From the NCBI RefSeq assembly GCF_002797535.1, contig NZ_PGFD01000001.1, positions 124,001-188,000 on the forward strand: a DNA stretch of 64,000 nucleotides, read 5' to 3'. The notes under the pieces were generated by a model. That model worked only from the letters and a program-made list of their open reading frames with translations, was not told the origin of the DNA and searched no databases. The stretch comes from Chryseobacterium geocarposphaerae. Lineage in GTDB: Bacteria; Bacteroidota; Bacteroidia; Flavobacteriales; Weeksellaceae. A program made the position numbers and the translations under genes. Positions 1 through 8,653 of this stretch are shown piece by piece (position 1 is the stretch's first letter; every line of letters begins with the position of its first letter).

Positions 1-1023
1 GTTGGTAGGTTTCGGTTCAATCTCTTTTTTCATCACCCTGTCAAAATTATTTAAAGAAGCCTGAGCTTCACGGTAAGAAATAATAATATTCCCGATTTCC
101 TGCATCGGTCCGAAAATAAAGAATCCATAAAACATCAATGATAAATACTGTCCCGGAGTTACAATATTTTTAAAGATCAGTAATAGTAAAGTGAAAGTAA
201 TCGTTTGCTGTAAAAAATTAACTAGAGTTCCCTGTACAAAGCTTAAAGAACGGATGCTTTTTACCTTTCTTAATTCAAGATTCAGAATTTTATAGGTATT
301 GTTGTTCAGACGTTCCACTTCCTGATTGGTCAGTCCTAAACTTTTTACAATCTCGATATTTCTGAGACTTTCAGTGGTGCTTCCTGCTAAATTCGTGGTT
401 TCTGTTACAATATTTTTCTGAATGGTCTTAATTCTTTTGCTTAATAAATTAGTGACAACCGCAATAAGAACAATTCCCACCACATACACAGGCATAATTG
501 TCCAGTGTAAACGAATTGCGTAGACCGAAACGAAAATGATACTTACCAAAATTCCGAAAAATACATTAATGAAGTTATTGATAAATTTCACAGAATCCTC
601 TCGAACTTTAGTTAGAATGGAGAGCGTTTCACCACTTCTCTGATCTTCAAATTCCTGAAAAGGCAATCTCATAGAATGCTTTAAGCCGTCAGTAAATATT
701 TTAGCTCCAAATTTTTGAATAATCACATTCACTACATAATCCTGAAATGCCTTTGCAATTCGGCTTACCATCGCTGTTCCGATAAGCAGTCCTAAAAAAT
801 AGAATACTCCATGATAGATATCGGTTCCGTAAAGGTATTCGTTCATACTTCTCGGGAGAAGTTTTTCTTTATCAAAAAAGTTGGGATGGGTAACCAGTTT
901 GTCTAATATATTCCCTGTAATAGCCGGAGCGAATAACGAAAATACCTGATTGATTGAAGCTAATAAAAGAGAAGCTAAAATCAGCCATTTATATGGTTTT
1001 AAATAATTTAATAAAATTTTCAT
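1..1023 (-). CDS. ABC transporter, transmembrane domain (partial)
   Basis: The first 341 residues of a fused exporter-type ABC transporter; the rest, including the ATPase domain, lies beyond the left edge. The protein begins MKILLNYLKPYKWLILASLL and shows the usual type-1 exporter membrane domain with about six hydrophobic segments. It also has the characteristic stretch in which QRSGETLSILTKVREDSVKF follows the second helix pair. The readable part ends just after the linker (FDRVMKKEIEPKPTN). A perfect -7 box (TAAATTTG, 1050 down to 1043) precedes the ATG by about 20 bases. The gene is divergent from the CoA transferase. Substrate cannot be told from this half; lipid or drug export is the family norm. 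Confidence 0.85.
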   Translation of the reverse strand, partial: MKILLNYLKPYKWLILASLLLASINQVFSLFAPAITGNILDKLVTHPNFFDKEKLLPRSMNEYLYGTDIYHGVFYFLGLLIGTAMVSRIAKAFQDYVVNVIIQKFGAKIFTDGLKHSMRLPFQEFEDQRSGETLSILTKVREDSVKFINNFINVFFGILVSIIFVSVYAIRLHWTIMPVYVVGIVLIAVVTNLLSKRIKTIQKNIVTETTNLAGSTTESLRNIEIVKSLGLTNQEVERLNNNTYKILNLELRKVKSIRSLSFVQGTLVNFLQQTITFTLLLLIFKNIVTPGQYLSLMFYGFFIFGPMQEIGNIIISYREAQASLNNFDRVMKKEIEPKPTN

Positions 1024-1145
1024 GAGTAAAATTAAAAGCTTACAAATTTACAACAAATTGAAAAGCAAAATTTATCATAGGATAAGAAAAGAAACTATTT
1101 CGTAATTCTGAAAAAATGGCTAATTTGGCGGGATAAGATTATGCT

Positions 1146-1799
1146 ATGCTAACTAAAGAACAAATTGCACAAAGAATTTCCAGAGAAGTAAAAGATGGAT
1201 ATTATGTAAATTTAGGAATCGGAATTCCAACATTGGTTGCGAACTATGTTCCGGACAATCTTTCTGTAGAATTTCAGAGTGAAAACGGAGTGTTGGGAAT
1301 GGGGCCATTTCCTTTCGAAGGAGAAGAAGATGCAGATATTATCAATGCAGGAAAACAGACAATTACTATTCTGGATGGAGGCTCTTTTTTTGATTCAGCA
1401 TTCAGTTTCGGAATGATTCGTGCTCAGAAAGTAGACCTTACTATTCTTGGTGCTATGGAAGTTTCAGAAAATGGAGATATTGCCAACTGGAAAATTCCCG
1501 GGAAAATGGTAAAAGGAATGGGAGGAGCAATGGATCTGGTAGCTTCAGCAGAAAATATTATTGTTGCGATGATGCACGTGAATAAAGCAGGAGAAAGTAA
1601 GATTCTAAAAAAATGTACTTTACCTTTAACAGGAGTAAATTGTGTGAAAAGAGTGGTAACTGAATTGGCAGTTCTAGACATCACACCTGCCGGATTTAAA
1701 CTTGTAGAAAGAGCTCCAGGAGTTTCAGTAGAACACATTATTCAAGCGACAGAGGCGGATTTAATCATTGAAGGTGAAATCCCTGAAATGCAGTTTTAA
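1146..1799 (+). CDS. scoB: 3-oxoacid CoA-transferase subunit B
   Basis: Beta subunit of a succinyl-CoA:3-ketoacid CoA transferase, which moves CoA between acyl-CoA and acetoacetate-type acids in ketone body or short-chain fatty acid use. At 217 aa it has the normal subunit length. The N-terminal GYYVNLGIGIPTLVANYVP and the catalytic glutamate in SENGVLGMGP (around residue 46) are family hallmarks, as is GGAMDLVASA. Subunit A is not beside it: upstream is a divergent ABC exporter and downstream a convergent secreted-protein gene. The partner subunit must therefore be encoded elsewhere. It ends just before a strong bidirectional terminator. Confidence 0.93.
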   Translation: MLTKEQIAQRISREVKDGYYVNLGIGIPTLVANYVPDNLSVEFQSENGVLGMGPFPFEGEEDADIINAGKQTITILDGGSFFDSAFSFGMIRAQKVDLTILGAMEVSENGDIANWKIPGKMVKGMGGAMDLVASAENIIVAMMHVNKAGESKILKKCTLPLTGVNCVKRVVTELAVLDITPAGFKLVERAPGVSVEHIIQATEADLIIEGEIPEMQF

Positions 1800-1817
1800 A
1801 AATAGATCAAAAACATA

Positions 1818-1852
1818 AAAAAGCCGAAAAGGAAATCTTTTCGGCTTTTATT
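1818..1852. terminator. Bidirectional terminator after scoB
   Basis: Arms AAAGCCGAAAAG and CTTTTCGGCTTT form a near-perfect 12-13 bp stem around a GAAAT loop, with A-runs on the left and T-runs on the right. It can stop scoB and the convergent gene that ends at 1855. Confidence 0.85.
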
Positions 1853-1854
1853 TT

Positions 1855-2391
1855 TTAATTTAACTTTAAAGAAGTATTTGATATATCCAGGTATTCTTTA
1901 AAGTGTTGAGCATTAATATCCCAATCTTTAAAATTTTCGATATCCAATATTTTCTTTCCACTTTCTATTTTTGAAGTAATTAAGATGTTGGGCTTTTCCT
2001 TTGAAAATTTTATGATACGATTTTTATCTTCAGTATAGGATGAAATACTGAAGCCGGAAACCAGATAAAAAATATTGTTTCTTTCCAGTTCCTGCTTCGT
2101 TTGATCGTTTATTTTTACTTTATCAGTGTACGAAAAATATAAAATAGGAAAACTGACGGGGATCACAAAATGGTTAGTTCCTGTTAAAATAACAGAATTA
2201 TTTTCCTTGTCAACTTTCATATCTATTGCTTTGATGGTATTTCCTGCTTTTGTATAACAGTATGCCTGTAATTTCTCAACAGGAATATTTTTCTCAAAAT
2301 ATATCGTTAAATTAAATTGTGCACTTGCAGAAGCCTGAGCAAAAAATAGTTTTGAGCAAAAAATAAAAAGAAATACAATCAATTTTTTCAT
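1855..2391 (-). CDS. Secreted protein of unknown function
   Basis: A 178-residue protein starting at MKKLIVFLFIFCSKLFFAQ, a clear signal peptide with likely cleavage around FAQA/SA. A longer reading frame reaches 2433, but the signal peptide starts at the ATG at 2391, and a start at 2433 would overlap the upstream gene. The mature part is rich in short beta-strand-like stretches (AQFNLTIYFEKNIPVEKLQAY) and matches no family I know. It follows the DUF4197 gene by 19 bases on the same strand, so the two probably share a transcript. Function unknown; periplasmic or surface location is inferred. Confidence 0.75.
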   Translation of the reverse strand: MKKLIVFLFIFCSKLFFAQASASAQFNLTIYFEKNIPVEKLQAYCYTKAGNTIKAIDMKVDKENNSVILTGTNHFVIPVSFPILYFSYTDKVKINDQTKQELERNNIFYLVSGFSISSYTEDKNRIIKFSKEKPNILITSKIESGKKILDIENFKDWDINAQHFKEYLDISNTSLKLN

Positions 2392-2410
2392 TGATATAAC
2401 TTTTAGATTT

Positions 2411-3214
2411 TTATTTAGTGTCCTGAGCTCCAAAAACCTTTTGCAGAATACTCGTTGTTCTCATTGCAGGTGTATTTCGGATTCCGCTTTCTTTCTCCGC
2501 AACCATTTTAAAAACTCCGTTGATGGTTTCAGTGGTTACATATTCGTTAAGATCGGTGGTTACAGATTGTCCCGTTAGCATATTATATTTTGAAATGATT
2601 CCCTTCCAAACGCTGTCTGCACCTACTTTTCCTAGAGAAGCTTTCACTTTAGGCTGAAAAGCTGTAAAAAGCTGACTTTGAGTTTTGGTTTGCAAATAGT
2701 TTGTTGCCGCATTATCACTCCCTAACAGAATATTTTTTGCATCAGTAATGGTCATTGAAGTAATTGCTTTGGTAAAGATAGGTGCAGCTTCTGTTACGGC
2801 ATCTTCCGCAGCTCTGTTGAGCAATTTAACACCCTGATCGGCAAGACTTCCTAATCCTAAAGAACGAAGGGTAGTATCAACTTTTCGTAATTTTTCGGGC
2901 ATTAGTATTTTTACAGCCTCATTTTTCAAAAACCCATCCGTTACGCCCAGCTTTTTTACCCCTTCATTCACTCCCAGACTTAAAGCTTCTTTCAATCCTG
3001 ATGAGATCTGAGTGGAAGTAAGGCTTCCAAGATTAATTGGAGAAGAAGTGGCGGAAGTATTTTTAGGGGTTGTTGTTGAAGTCGTTGTTTTTACAGGCGT
3101 ATTAAGATCAATACCGGTATTATCTTTTACAGCAGATTTGATGGCATCTAAAATCTGTGCCTGTGTGGAAACTGAAAATAATAACATTCCAGCCAATACA
3201 ATTGTTTTTCTCAT
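2411..3214 (-). CDS. DUF4197 family exported protein
   Basis: A 267-residue protein with an N-terminal signal peptide (cleavage near STQA/QI), a Ser/Thr-rich linker (about residues 40-65), then the DUF4197 helical region from about residue 70. Recognisable family stretches are ISSGLKEALSLGVNEGVKKL and MPEKLRKVDTTLRSLGLG. The family is widespread in Bacteroidetes and Proteobacteria and has no assigned role. The gene leads a probable two-gene unit with the secreted protein downstream. The low-complexity Thr/Ser linker near the N-terminus looks like a tether between the signal peptide and the folded domain. Confidence 0.85.
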   Translation of the reverse strand: MRKTIVLAGMLLFSVSTQAQILDAIKSAVKDNTGIDLNTPVKTTTSTTTPKNTSATSSPINLGSLTSTQISSGLKEALSLGVNEGVKKLGVTDGFLKNEAVKILMPEKLRKVDTTLRSLGLGSLADQGVKLLNRAAEDAVTEAAPIFTKAITSMTITDAKNILLGSDNAATNYLQTKTQSQLFTAFQPKVKASLGKVGADSVWKGIISKYNMLTGQSVTTDLNEYVTTETINGVFKMVAEKESGIRNTPAMRTTSILQKVFGAQDTK

Positions 3215-3318
3215 CGTTTATTTTTTGCAAAATTAGATATTTATACTTTTAATAAGTTAAAAAGGATAAGCGAATTTCAGAAATTAAGTATATTCGCTAA
3301 AATCTTAAATCCCGTATT

Positions 3319-5592
3319 ATGCTACGTTTTTTACTGGTATTTTCTTTATTTATTTCAACTCTATTTTTTTCTCAAAAAAAACTGAACTTAATTCCTTATC
3401 CGCAAAAAGTTGAATTTCTGGAAGGAGAATTTATAATTCCGGAAACCTTTATATTGGATGAATCTCTCCCTAAAGAAGAAACAGAATACTTTAAGAAGCA
3501 TATTGATAAGGTATTTAAATTTAAAAATGAAAAAAATAAGAATACTGTTCATTTAGTATACTCATTATACCCGCCAACTTTATCACATATATCGAAAAAG
3601 GATGAAGAAAAAAAAGAAAAATACTCTGTTTATATTTCTCCAAAACGTATTACCATAAATTCTTATACAAAACAAGGATATTTTCTGGCTCTTCAGACAC
3701 TGATCCAATTATTTGAACAGTATAAAGATTCAGGAAAAATTCCTGCAATGAAAATCGAAGACGAACCCAAATTCGCTTGGCGTGGAATGCATTTGGATGT
3801 TTGCCGCCATTTTTTCACGATTGCAGAAGTAAAGCAGTATATCGATTATCTGGCCATGTACAAGCTGAATACTTTTCACTGGCATTTAACAGATGATCAG
3901 GGCTGGAGAATTGAAATTAAAAAATACCCGAAACTGACAGAAGTTGGTTCAAAACGTAAAGAGTCCATGATTGGTGCTTATGTGGATAATACATTTGACG
4001 GAAAGCCTTATGGTCCCTATTTTTATACACAGGATCAGATCAAAGAGGTGGTAAAATATGCGGCAGAAAGATATATTACCGTAGTTCCCGAAATTGAAAT
4101 GCCGGGTCATGCTTTGGCAGCATTGTCAGCTTATCCTGAGCTGGCTTGTACAAAAGGACCTTTCGAGCCTGCTACAAAATGGGGTGTTTTTGATGATGTT
4201 TTCTGTCCGAAAGATGAAACGTTCAAATTTCTGGAAAATGTTCTGGATGAAGTAATGACGCTTTTCCCATCCCAATACATTCATATCGGAGGTGATGAAT
4301 GTCCGAAAACACGATGGAAAGAATGTGCCCATTGTCAGGAATTGATTAAAAAGAATAATTTAAAAGATGAGCATGGTTTACAAAGCTATTTCATTCATAG
4401 AATTGAAAAATATGTCAACTCAAAAGCAAGAAAGATTATCGGTTGGGACGAGATTCTAGAAGGCGGATTGGCTCCCAATGCTGCCGTAATGAGCTGGACA
4501 GGTGTCAACAGTGGAATTGAAGCTGCAAAATCAGGGCATTTTGCCGTAATGACACCAGGTTCTTATTGTTATTTCGATCATTATCAGGGAGATCCCGCTA
4601 CGGAACCGAATGCCTTTGGTGGATTTACACCATTGGATAAGGTATATTCTTATGATCCTATTCCAAGTGAATTGAACACGGATCAGGCAAAATTTATCAA
4701 AGGAGTTCAGGCTAACTTATGGACGGAATATATTTTAGACTTTAAGCAGGTTCAGTATATGATCTTCCCAAGACTGTTCGCCCTTTCTGAAGTGGGATGG
4801 GGAACCTCGGATCCTAAAAACTATAAAGAATTTGAAGGCAGGGTGATTAATGAATTCAAGGTATTGGATAAAATGGGAGTGAATTATGCGAAAAGCATCT
4901 ATAATATTACCGGAAAAGTAACAGCTGCTAATACGGGTGTTTCTTATGAATTGTCAACGTCACAGGATCCTAACGGAATTCGATTTACACTGGATGGAAC
5001 AGATCCGACGGCAAATTCGCAGGTTTATAAAACTCCTGTTTCAATTTCAAAATCTTTAACGGTAAAATCTGCTTATTTTGAAAACGGACAATTAAAAAGT
5101 GCTGTTTCATCACAAACTTTTACAGTTTCAAAAACGACAGGTAAAAAAATAACACTGGAACAGCAGCCGAGTGAGAATTATTCTTTTGGAGGAGCTTTCA
5201 CTTTGGTAGACGGAATTATCGGAAATCAAAGGCAGTTGGGAAAAACATGGTTAGGCTTTCAGGGAAAAGATGTGGTGGCAACGATTGATTTCGGACAGAA
5301 AACCCAGTTTTCAGAAGTCTATTTTAATACATTAGACAACAAAGGAAGCTGGATCCATTTTGCGAAATCGGCTCAGATTTTTATCTCTGATGACGGAATG
5401 AATTTTAAAATGATTAAAGAAATCGGAAAAGAAGAAATTTTGAATGCCAAAGGAAAGATTAAGCTTACGATAGGAAGTCAAAACTCAAAATATATTAAAG
5501 TTAAAATAGAAAATGCAGGAATTATTCCTGCCGGAAATCCAGGGGCTGATTCAAAAGCATGGCTTTTTGTTGATGAAATTGGCGTAAATTAG
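3319..5592 (+). CDS. Beta-N-acetylhexosaminidase, GH20
   Basis: Removes terminal N-acetylglucosamine or N-acetylgalactosamine from glycans and chitin oligomers. A 757-residue protein with a signal peptide (cleavage near FFSQ), a GH20b-type alpha/beta domain (about 20-150), then the GH20 barrel (about 155-510). The barrel carries FHWHLTDDQGWRIEIKKYP and the catalytic Asp-Glu pair D326-E327 in HIGGDECPKTRW. After the barrel come a chitobiase-type Fn3-associated domain (about 535-600, FTLDGTDPTANSQ) and a C-terminal F5/8-type beta-sandwich. No T9SS tail is present, so it is probably periplasmic or outer-membrane associated. The next gene follows after 19 bases, so read-through is possible. Confidence 0.93.
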   Translation: MLRFLLVFSLFISTLFFSQKKLNLIPYPQKVEFLEGEFIIPETFILDESLPKEETEYFKKHIDKVFKFKNEKNKNTVHLVYSLYPPTLSHISKKDEEKKEKYSVYISPKRITINSYTKQGYFLALQTLIQLFEQYKDSGKIPAMKIEDEPKFAWRGMHLDVCRHFFTIAEVKQYIDYLAMYKLNTFHWHLTDDQGWRIEIKKYPKLTEVGSKRKESMIGAYVDNTFDGKPYGPYFYTQDQIKEVVKYAAERYITVVPEIEMPGHALAALSAYPELACTKGPFEPATKWGVFDDVFCPKDETFKFLENVLDEVMTLFPSQYIHIGGDECPKTRWKECAHCQELIKKNNLKDEHGLQSYFIHRIEKYVNSKARKIIGWDEILEGGLAPNAAVMSWTGVNSGIEAAKSGHFAVMTPGSYCYFDHYQGDPATEPNAFGGFTPLDKVYSYDPIPSELNTDQAKFIKGVQANLWTEYILDFKQVQYMIFPRLFALSEVGWGTSDPKNYKEFEGRVINEFKVLDKMGVNYAKSIYNITGKVTAANTGVSYELSTSQDPNGIRFTLDGTDPTANSQVYKTPVSISKSLTVKSAYFENGQLKSAVSSQTFTVSKTTGKKITLEQQPSENYSFGGAFTLVDGIIGNQRQLGKTWLGFQGKDVVATIDFGQKTQFSEVYFNTLDNKGSWIHFAKSAQIFISDDGMNFKMIKEIGKEEILNAKGKIKLTIGSQNSKYIKVKIENAGIIPAGNPGADSKAWLFVDEIGVN

Positions 5593-5611
5593 TAAGGAAT
5601 TTAATAAGATT

Positions 5612-6238
5612 ATGGAAGGCACCATTTTATCCTCAGAATTTAATTCCTCTCCTGAGCTGGTTGAAAAGCTTTATCAGTATGGAATTACCAAAACCTATCA
5701 TGAAGGAGATATCATTTTAGATGAAAATTCCTCTATCCGTTCTATTCCTATCGTGATGAAAGGCATGATGAAGGTGATTCGTACCGAGGAAGACGGGCGT
5801 GAAATTTTATTATACTATATCAAAGCCGGAGAAAGCTGCATTATGTCGTTCTTGGGTGGAATGCATAATGAAAAAAGTATTGTAAAAGCGGAAGTGGAAG
5901 AAGATACCGAGATTCTGTTTTTACCCATAGATAAAGTTTCACTTTTTATAAAAGAATATCCGGAATGGTTAGATTATATTTTCCGTCTTTACCATAAACG
6001 TTTCGAAGAATTGTTGGATATTATCAATGCAATTGCCTTTAAAAAAGTAGATGAAAGACTGCTAAATCTGCTTCAAAAAAAATCTGAATTATCAAATTCG
6101 AGTACCATTATCATCACTCACGAACAATTGGCCAATGAATTGGGAACAGCCAGAGTTGTTGTTTCCAGATTACTCAAACAGCTTGAAGAAGAAGGGAAGT
6201 TGAAACTCGGTAGAAATAAAATTCAGCTTTTATTTTAA
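5612..6238 (+). CDS. Crp/Fnr family regulator of the sulfur cluster
   Basis: A 208-residue transcription factor with an N-terminal cyclic-nucleotide-binding-type fold (about 20-140) and a C-terminal winged helix (NELGTARVVVSRLLKQLEEE). The FNR iron-sulfur cysteine cluster is absent; the cysteine in GESCIMSF is the only one visible in the sensor domain. It sits directly upstream of the TauE/SafE and CstB-like genes. A near-identical 23-bp element occurs ahead of both, so it is the likely regulator of the persulfide and sulfite genes. The signal it senses is not known from sequence; sulfur species would fit the context. Confidence 0.88.
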   Translation: MEGTILSSEFNSSPELVEKLYQYGITKTYHEGDIILDENSSIRSIPIVMKGMMKVIRTEEDGREILLYYIKAGESCIMSFLGGMHNEKSIVKAEVEEDTEILFLPIDKVSLFIKEYPEWLDYIFRLYHKRFEELLDIINAIAFKKVDERLLNLLQKKSELSNSSTIIITHEQLANELGTARVVVSRLLKQLEEEGKLKLGRNKIQLLF

Positions 6239-6241
6239 GTT

Positions 6242-6287
6242 ATGTAACAAAAGTAACTGTACAGAAATAGTAGAATTTCCATTTTTG
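6242..6287 (+). promoter_or_regulatory. Crp/Fnr-type operator and promoter for TauE/SafE
   Basis: The element at 6242-6264 begins ATGTAACAAAAGTAACTGT and recurs with two central changes at 7110-7132. In both copies the TTTG of the presumed -7 box starts exactly 42 bases after the element start (6284 here). This matches a site centred near the -33 region. Confidence 0.65.
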
Positions 6288-6310
6288 CTTTCAAATTAAA
6301 GGAAGTAAAA

Positions 6311-7102
6311 ATGGAAATTTTTGGTTATATCGCATCGGTTTTAATTGGTGTTTCTTTAGGATTAATTGGCGGCGGTGGAAGTATTCTTACCGTTCCCGTT
6401 CTCGTCTATCTTTTCGGGATAGATGCATTATTGGCTACAGAATATTCGCTTTTTATTGTAGGAATAAGCAGTGTGGCCGGTTCCATGGCATATTTCAAAA
6501 AAAGATTGGTGAATCTTAAAATCGCCGTAGTTTTTGGAATTCCGTCTGTAATTTCCATTTTTCTTACCCGCAACTATCTTTTGCCTCTCATTCCGGAGAA
6601 AGTTTTTAGAATCAATGATCTGATGATTACTAAAGATATTTTCCTGCTGTTGATTTTTGCAGGATTAATGATGGTAGCTTCCTACAAAATGATTCGGAAA
6701 GACGTACAACAGCCGGACGAAAAGCAAGAAAATAAAAATAATACCCTTTTAGCAGCAGGAGAAGGCTCTGTTGTCGGAGTTTTAACAGGATTAGTCGGAG
6801 CAGGCGGAGGATTTATGATTATTCCGGCATTGGTTAATCTTCTGAAAACACCCATGAAAGTGGCGATCGGAACTTCGTTGGTTATCATTTCTTTAAACTC
6901 CCTGATCGGATTTTTTTCCTCCATTCAGGGAACACTTATTAATTGGAGATTTCTGTTATCCGTATCGGCAATCGCTGTTGTAGGAATCATAATAGGATCA
7001 TATTTATCGAAAAAGATTGATGGGAAAAAGCTGAAGCCTGCATTCGGATGGTTTATTTTGGTTATGGGAATTTATATCATCATTAAAGAAATTTTTCTCT
7101 AA
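6311..7102 (+). CDS. TauE/SafE family sulfite/organosulfur exporter
   Basis: A 263-residue polytopic membrane protein of the TauE/SafE (DUF81) family. It shows the two glycine-rich repeats typical of the fold: LGLIGGGGSILTVPVLVYLF near the N-terminus and GVLTGLVGAGGGFMIIPALV at about residue 155. A charged cytoplasmic loop lies between them (KDVQQPDEKQENKN). Members export sulfite, sulfoacetate or related anions. Its place between a Crp/Fnr regulator and a persulfide dioxygenase suggests that it removes sulfite made by that enzyme. It has its own operator and -7 box. Confidence 0.88.
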   Translation: MEIFGYIASVLIGVSLGLIGGGGSILTVPVLVYLFGIDALLATEYSLFIVGISSVAGSMAYFKKRLVNLKIAVVFGIPSVISIFLTRNYLLPLIPEKVFRINDLMITKDIFLLLIFAGLMMVASYKMIRKDVQQPDEKQENKNNTLLAAGEGSVVGVLTGLVGAGGGFMIIPALVNLLKTPMKVAIGTSLVIISLNSLIGFFSSIQGTLINWRFLLSVSAIAVVGIIIGSYLSKKIDGKKLKPAFGWFILVMGIYIIIKEIFL

Positions 7103-7109
7103 AAACCTT

Positions 7110-7155
7110 ATGTAACAAAAGTAGCTGTGCAGGAAATACTAAAAAGAGAAATTTG
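7110..7155 (+). promoter_or_regulatory. Second copy of the Crp/Fnr-type operator, CstB-like promoter
   Basis: The element at 7110-7132 begins ATGTAACAAAAGTAGCTGT and differs from the copy at 6242 at two positions in 23. The TTTG at 7152-7155 lies 42 bases from the element start, exactly as in the first copy. The ATG of the regulated gene is at 7183. Confidence 0.65.
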
Positions 7156-7182
7156 TACTCAACAAAACAAAATTTATTAAAA

Positions 7183-8604
7183 ATGAAAATAGAACAGATT
7201 TACACAGGATGTTTGGCTCAGGGAGCTTATTATATTATTTCCGATGGGGAAGCGATTATTATTGATCCTTTAAGAGAAACAAAACCTTACCTGGACCGTT
7301 TGGAAAAAGATAAAGTAACGCTTAAATATATCTTTGAAACCCATTTTCATGCAGACTTTGTGAGTGGTCATTTAGATTTAAGCCAAAAAACGGGAGCCCC
7401 TATTGTCTATGGACCCACTGCAACACCGGAATTTGATGCGATTATTGCAGAAGACAATCAGGTTTTTGAGATTGGAAAAATTAAAATTAAAGTGCTGCAT
7501 ACCCCGGGACACACGCTGGAGAGTTCTTCTTTTTTGTTAATGGATGAACATGGAAAAGAGACAGCATTATTTAGCGGAGATACTTTGTTTCTTGGTGATG
7601 TTGGTCGTCCCGATTTAGCTCAGAAAGCTGCGGATATGACTCAGGAACAATTGGCAGGACTGCTTTATGACAGCTTATATCAGAAAATTATGCCTTTAAA
7701 TGATGATATTATCGTTTATCCGGCTCATGGCGCAGGTTCGGCTTGTGGTAAAAATATGCAGAAAGAAACGGTAGACACGTTGGGAAATCAGAAAAGAACC
7801 AACTATGCCTTAAATCAAAAAGATAAAGAAAGCTTTATAAAGGCTGTAACTGACGGACTTTTGCCACCTCCCGCTTATTTTGGGATGAATGTAGCGATGA
7901 ATAAAAAAGGATATGAAAGTTTTGATGAGGTTTTATCTCATGGCTCGAAAGCATTATCTCCCGATGAATTTGAAGAAACAGCAGAGTTTTCCGGAGCTTT
8001 GATTCTTGATGTAAGAGATAATCATGAATTTGCAAAAGGTTTTATTCCGCAATCCGTTAATATAGGATTGAATGGAGATTTTGCACCCTGGATAGGAGCT
8101 TTAATTGCAGATGTACAACAGCCGATTGTATTAGTGACCAATGAAAATGAGGAAGAAGAAACAATTACCAGACTGAGCAGAGTTGGGTTTGATCATGTTT
8201 TAGGTTTCTTACAAGGTGGTTTTGAATCCTGGAAAGATAGCGGAAAAGATGTGGATTCAATTCACAGGATTTCAGCAAAGCAGTTTGAAGATGAAATTAA
8301 GGACAAAGCAGTAAAAGTTATCGATGTAAGAAAAGAAAGCGAATACAATGCAGAGCACATCGATGAAGCTTATAATAAACCTTTGGCATATATCAATGAA
8401 TGGATCAGTCAGATTGATCCTGAAGAACATTTTTATCTGCACTGTGCAGGTGGATATAGAAGTATGATGGCGGCAAGCATTCTTCAGGCAAGAGGCTACC
8501 GAAATTTTACCGAAATTGAAGGAGGATTTAATGCAATTGCGCAAACCGATATTCCTAAAAGTGATTTTGTATGTCAGACTAAGGTTTTTCCCTATATTAG
8601 TTAA
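7183..8604 (+). CDS. CstB-like persulfide dioxygenase-rhodanese
   Basis: A 473-residue three-domain enzyme that oxidises low-molecular-weight persulfides and handles sulfane sulfur. The metallo-beta-lactamase domain (about 1-240) carries the iron-ligand motif THFHADFVSGH (H54, H56, D58) and HTPGHT. The middle rhodanese-like domain (about 255-350) has TNENEEE where the active-site loop should be and no cysteine there. The C-terminal rhodanese domain (about 365-470) has the active loop CAGGYRSM with Cys421. This order matches staphylococcal CstB. The ATG at 7183 was chosen over an upstream TTG at 7153, which overlaps the -7 box. Its neighbours export sulfite and move thiosulfate-like anions. 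Confidence 0.9.
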   Translation: MKIEQIYTGCLAQGAYYIISDGEAIIIDPLRETKPYLDRLEKDKVTLKYIFETHFHADFVSGHLDLSQKTGAPIVYGPTATPEFDAIIAEDNQVFEIGKIKIKVLHTPGHTLESSSFLLMDEHGKETALFSGDTLFLGDVGRPDLAQKAADMTQEQLAGLLYDSLYQKIMPLNDDIIVYPAHGAGSACGKNMQKETVDTLGNQKRTNYALNQKDKESFIKAVTDGLLPPPAYFGMNVAMNKKGYESFDEVLSHGSKALSPDEFEETAEFSGALILDVRDNHEFAKGFIPQSVNIGLNGDFAPWIGALIADVQQPIVLVTNENEEEETITRLSRVGFDHVLGFLQGGFESWKDSGKDVDSIHRISAKQFEDEIKDKAVKVIDVRKESEYNAEHIDEAYNKPLAYINEWISQIDPEEHFYLHCAGGYRSMMAASILQARGYRNFTEIEGGFNAIAQTDIPKSDFVCQTKVFPYIS

Positions 8605-8653
8605 ATCTACGTTACTTTTACAATATAGTATTCATAAAAAATAGAACGAAATA

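Noticed and set aside
8604..8653. GTTACTTTTAC at 8611 as a third Crp/Fnr operator
   Set aside because: Only partial match in inverted orientation, and the element is one base group shorter; kept as a weak note in the operator finding, not as a feature.
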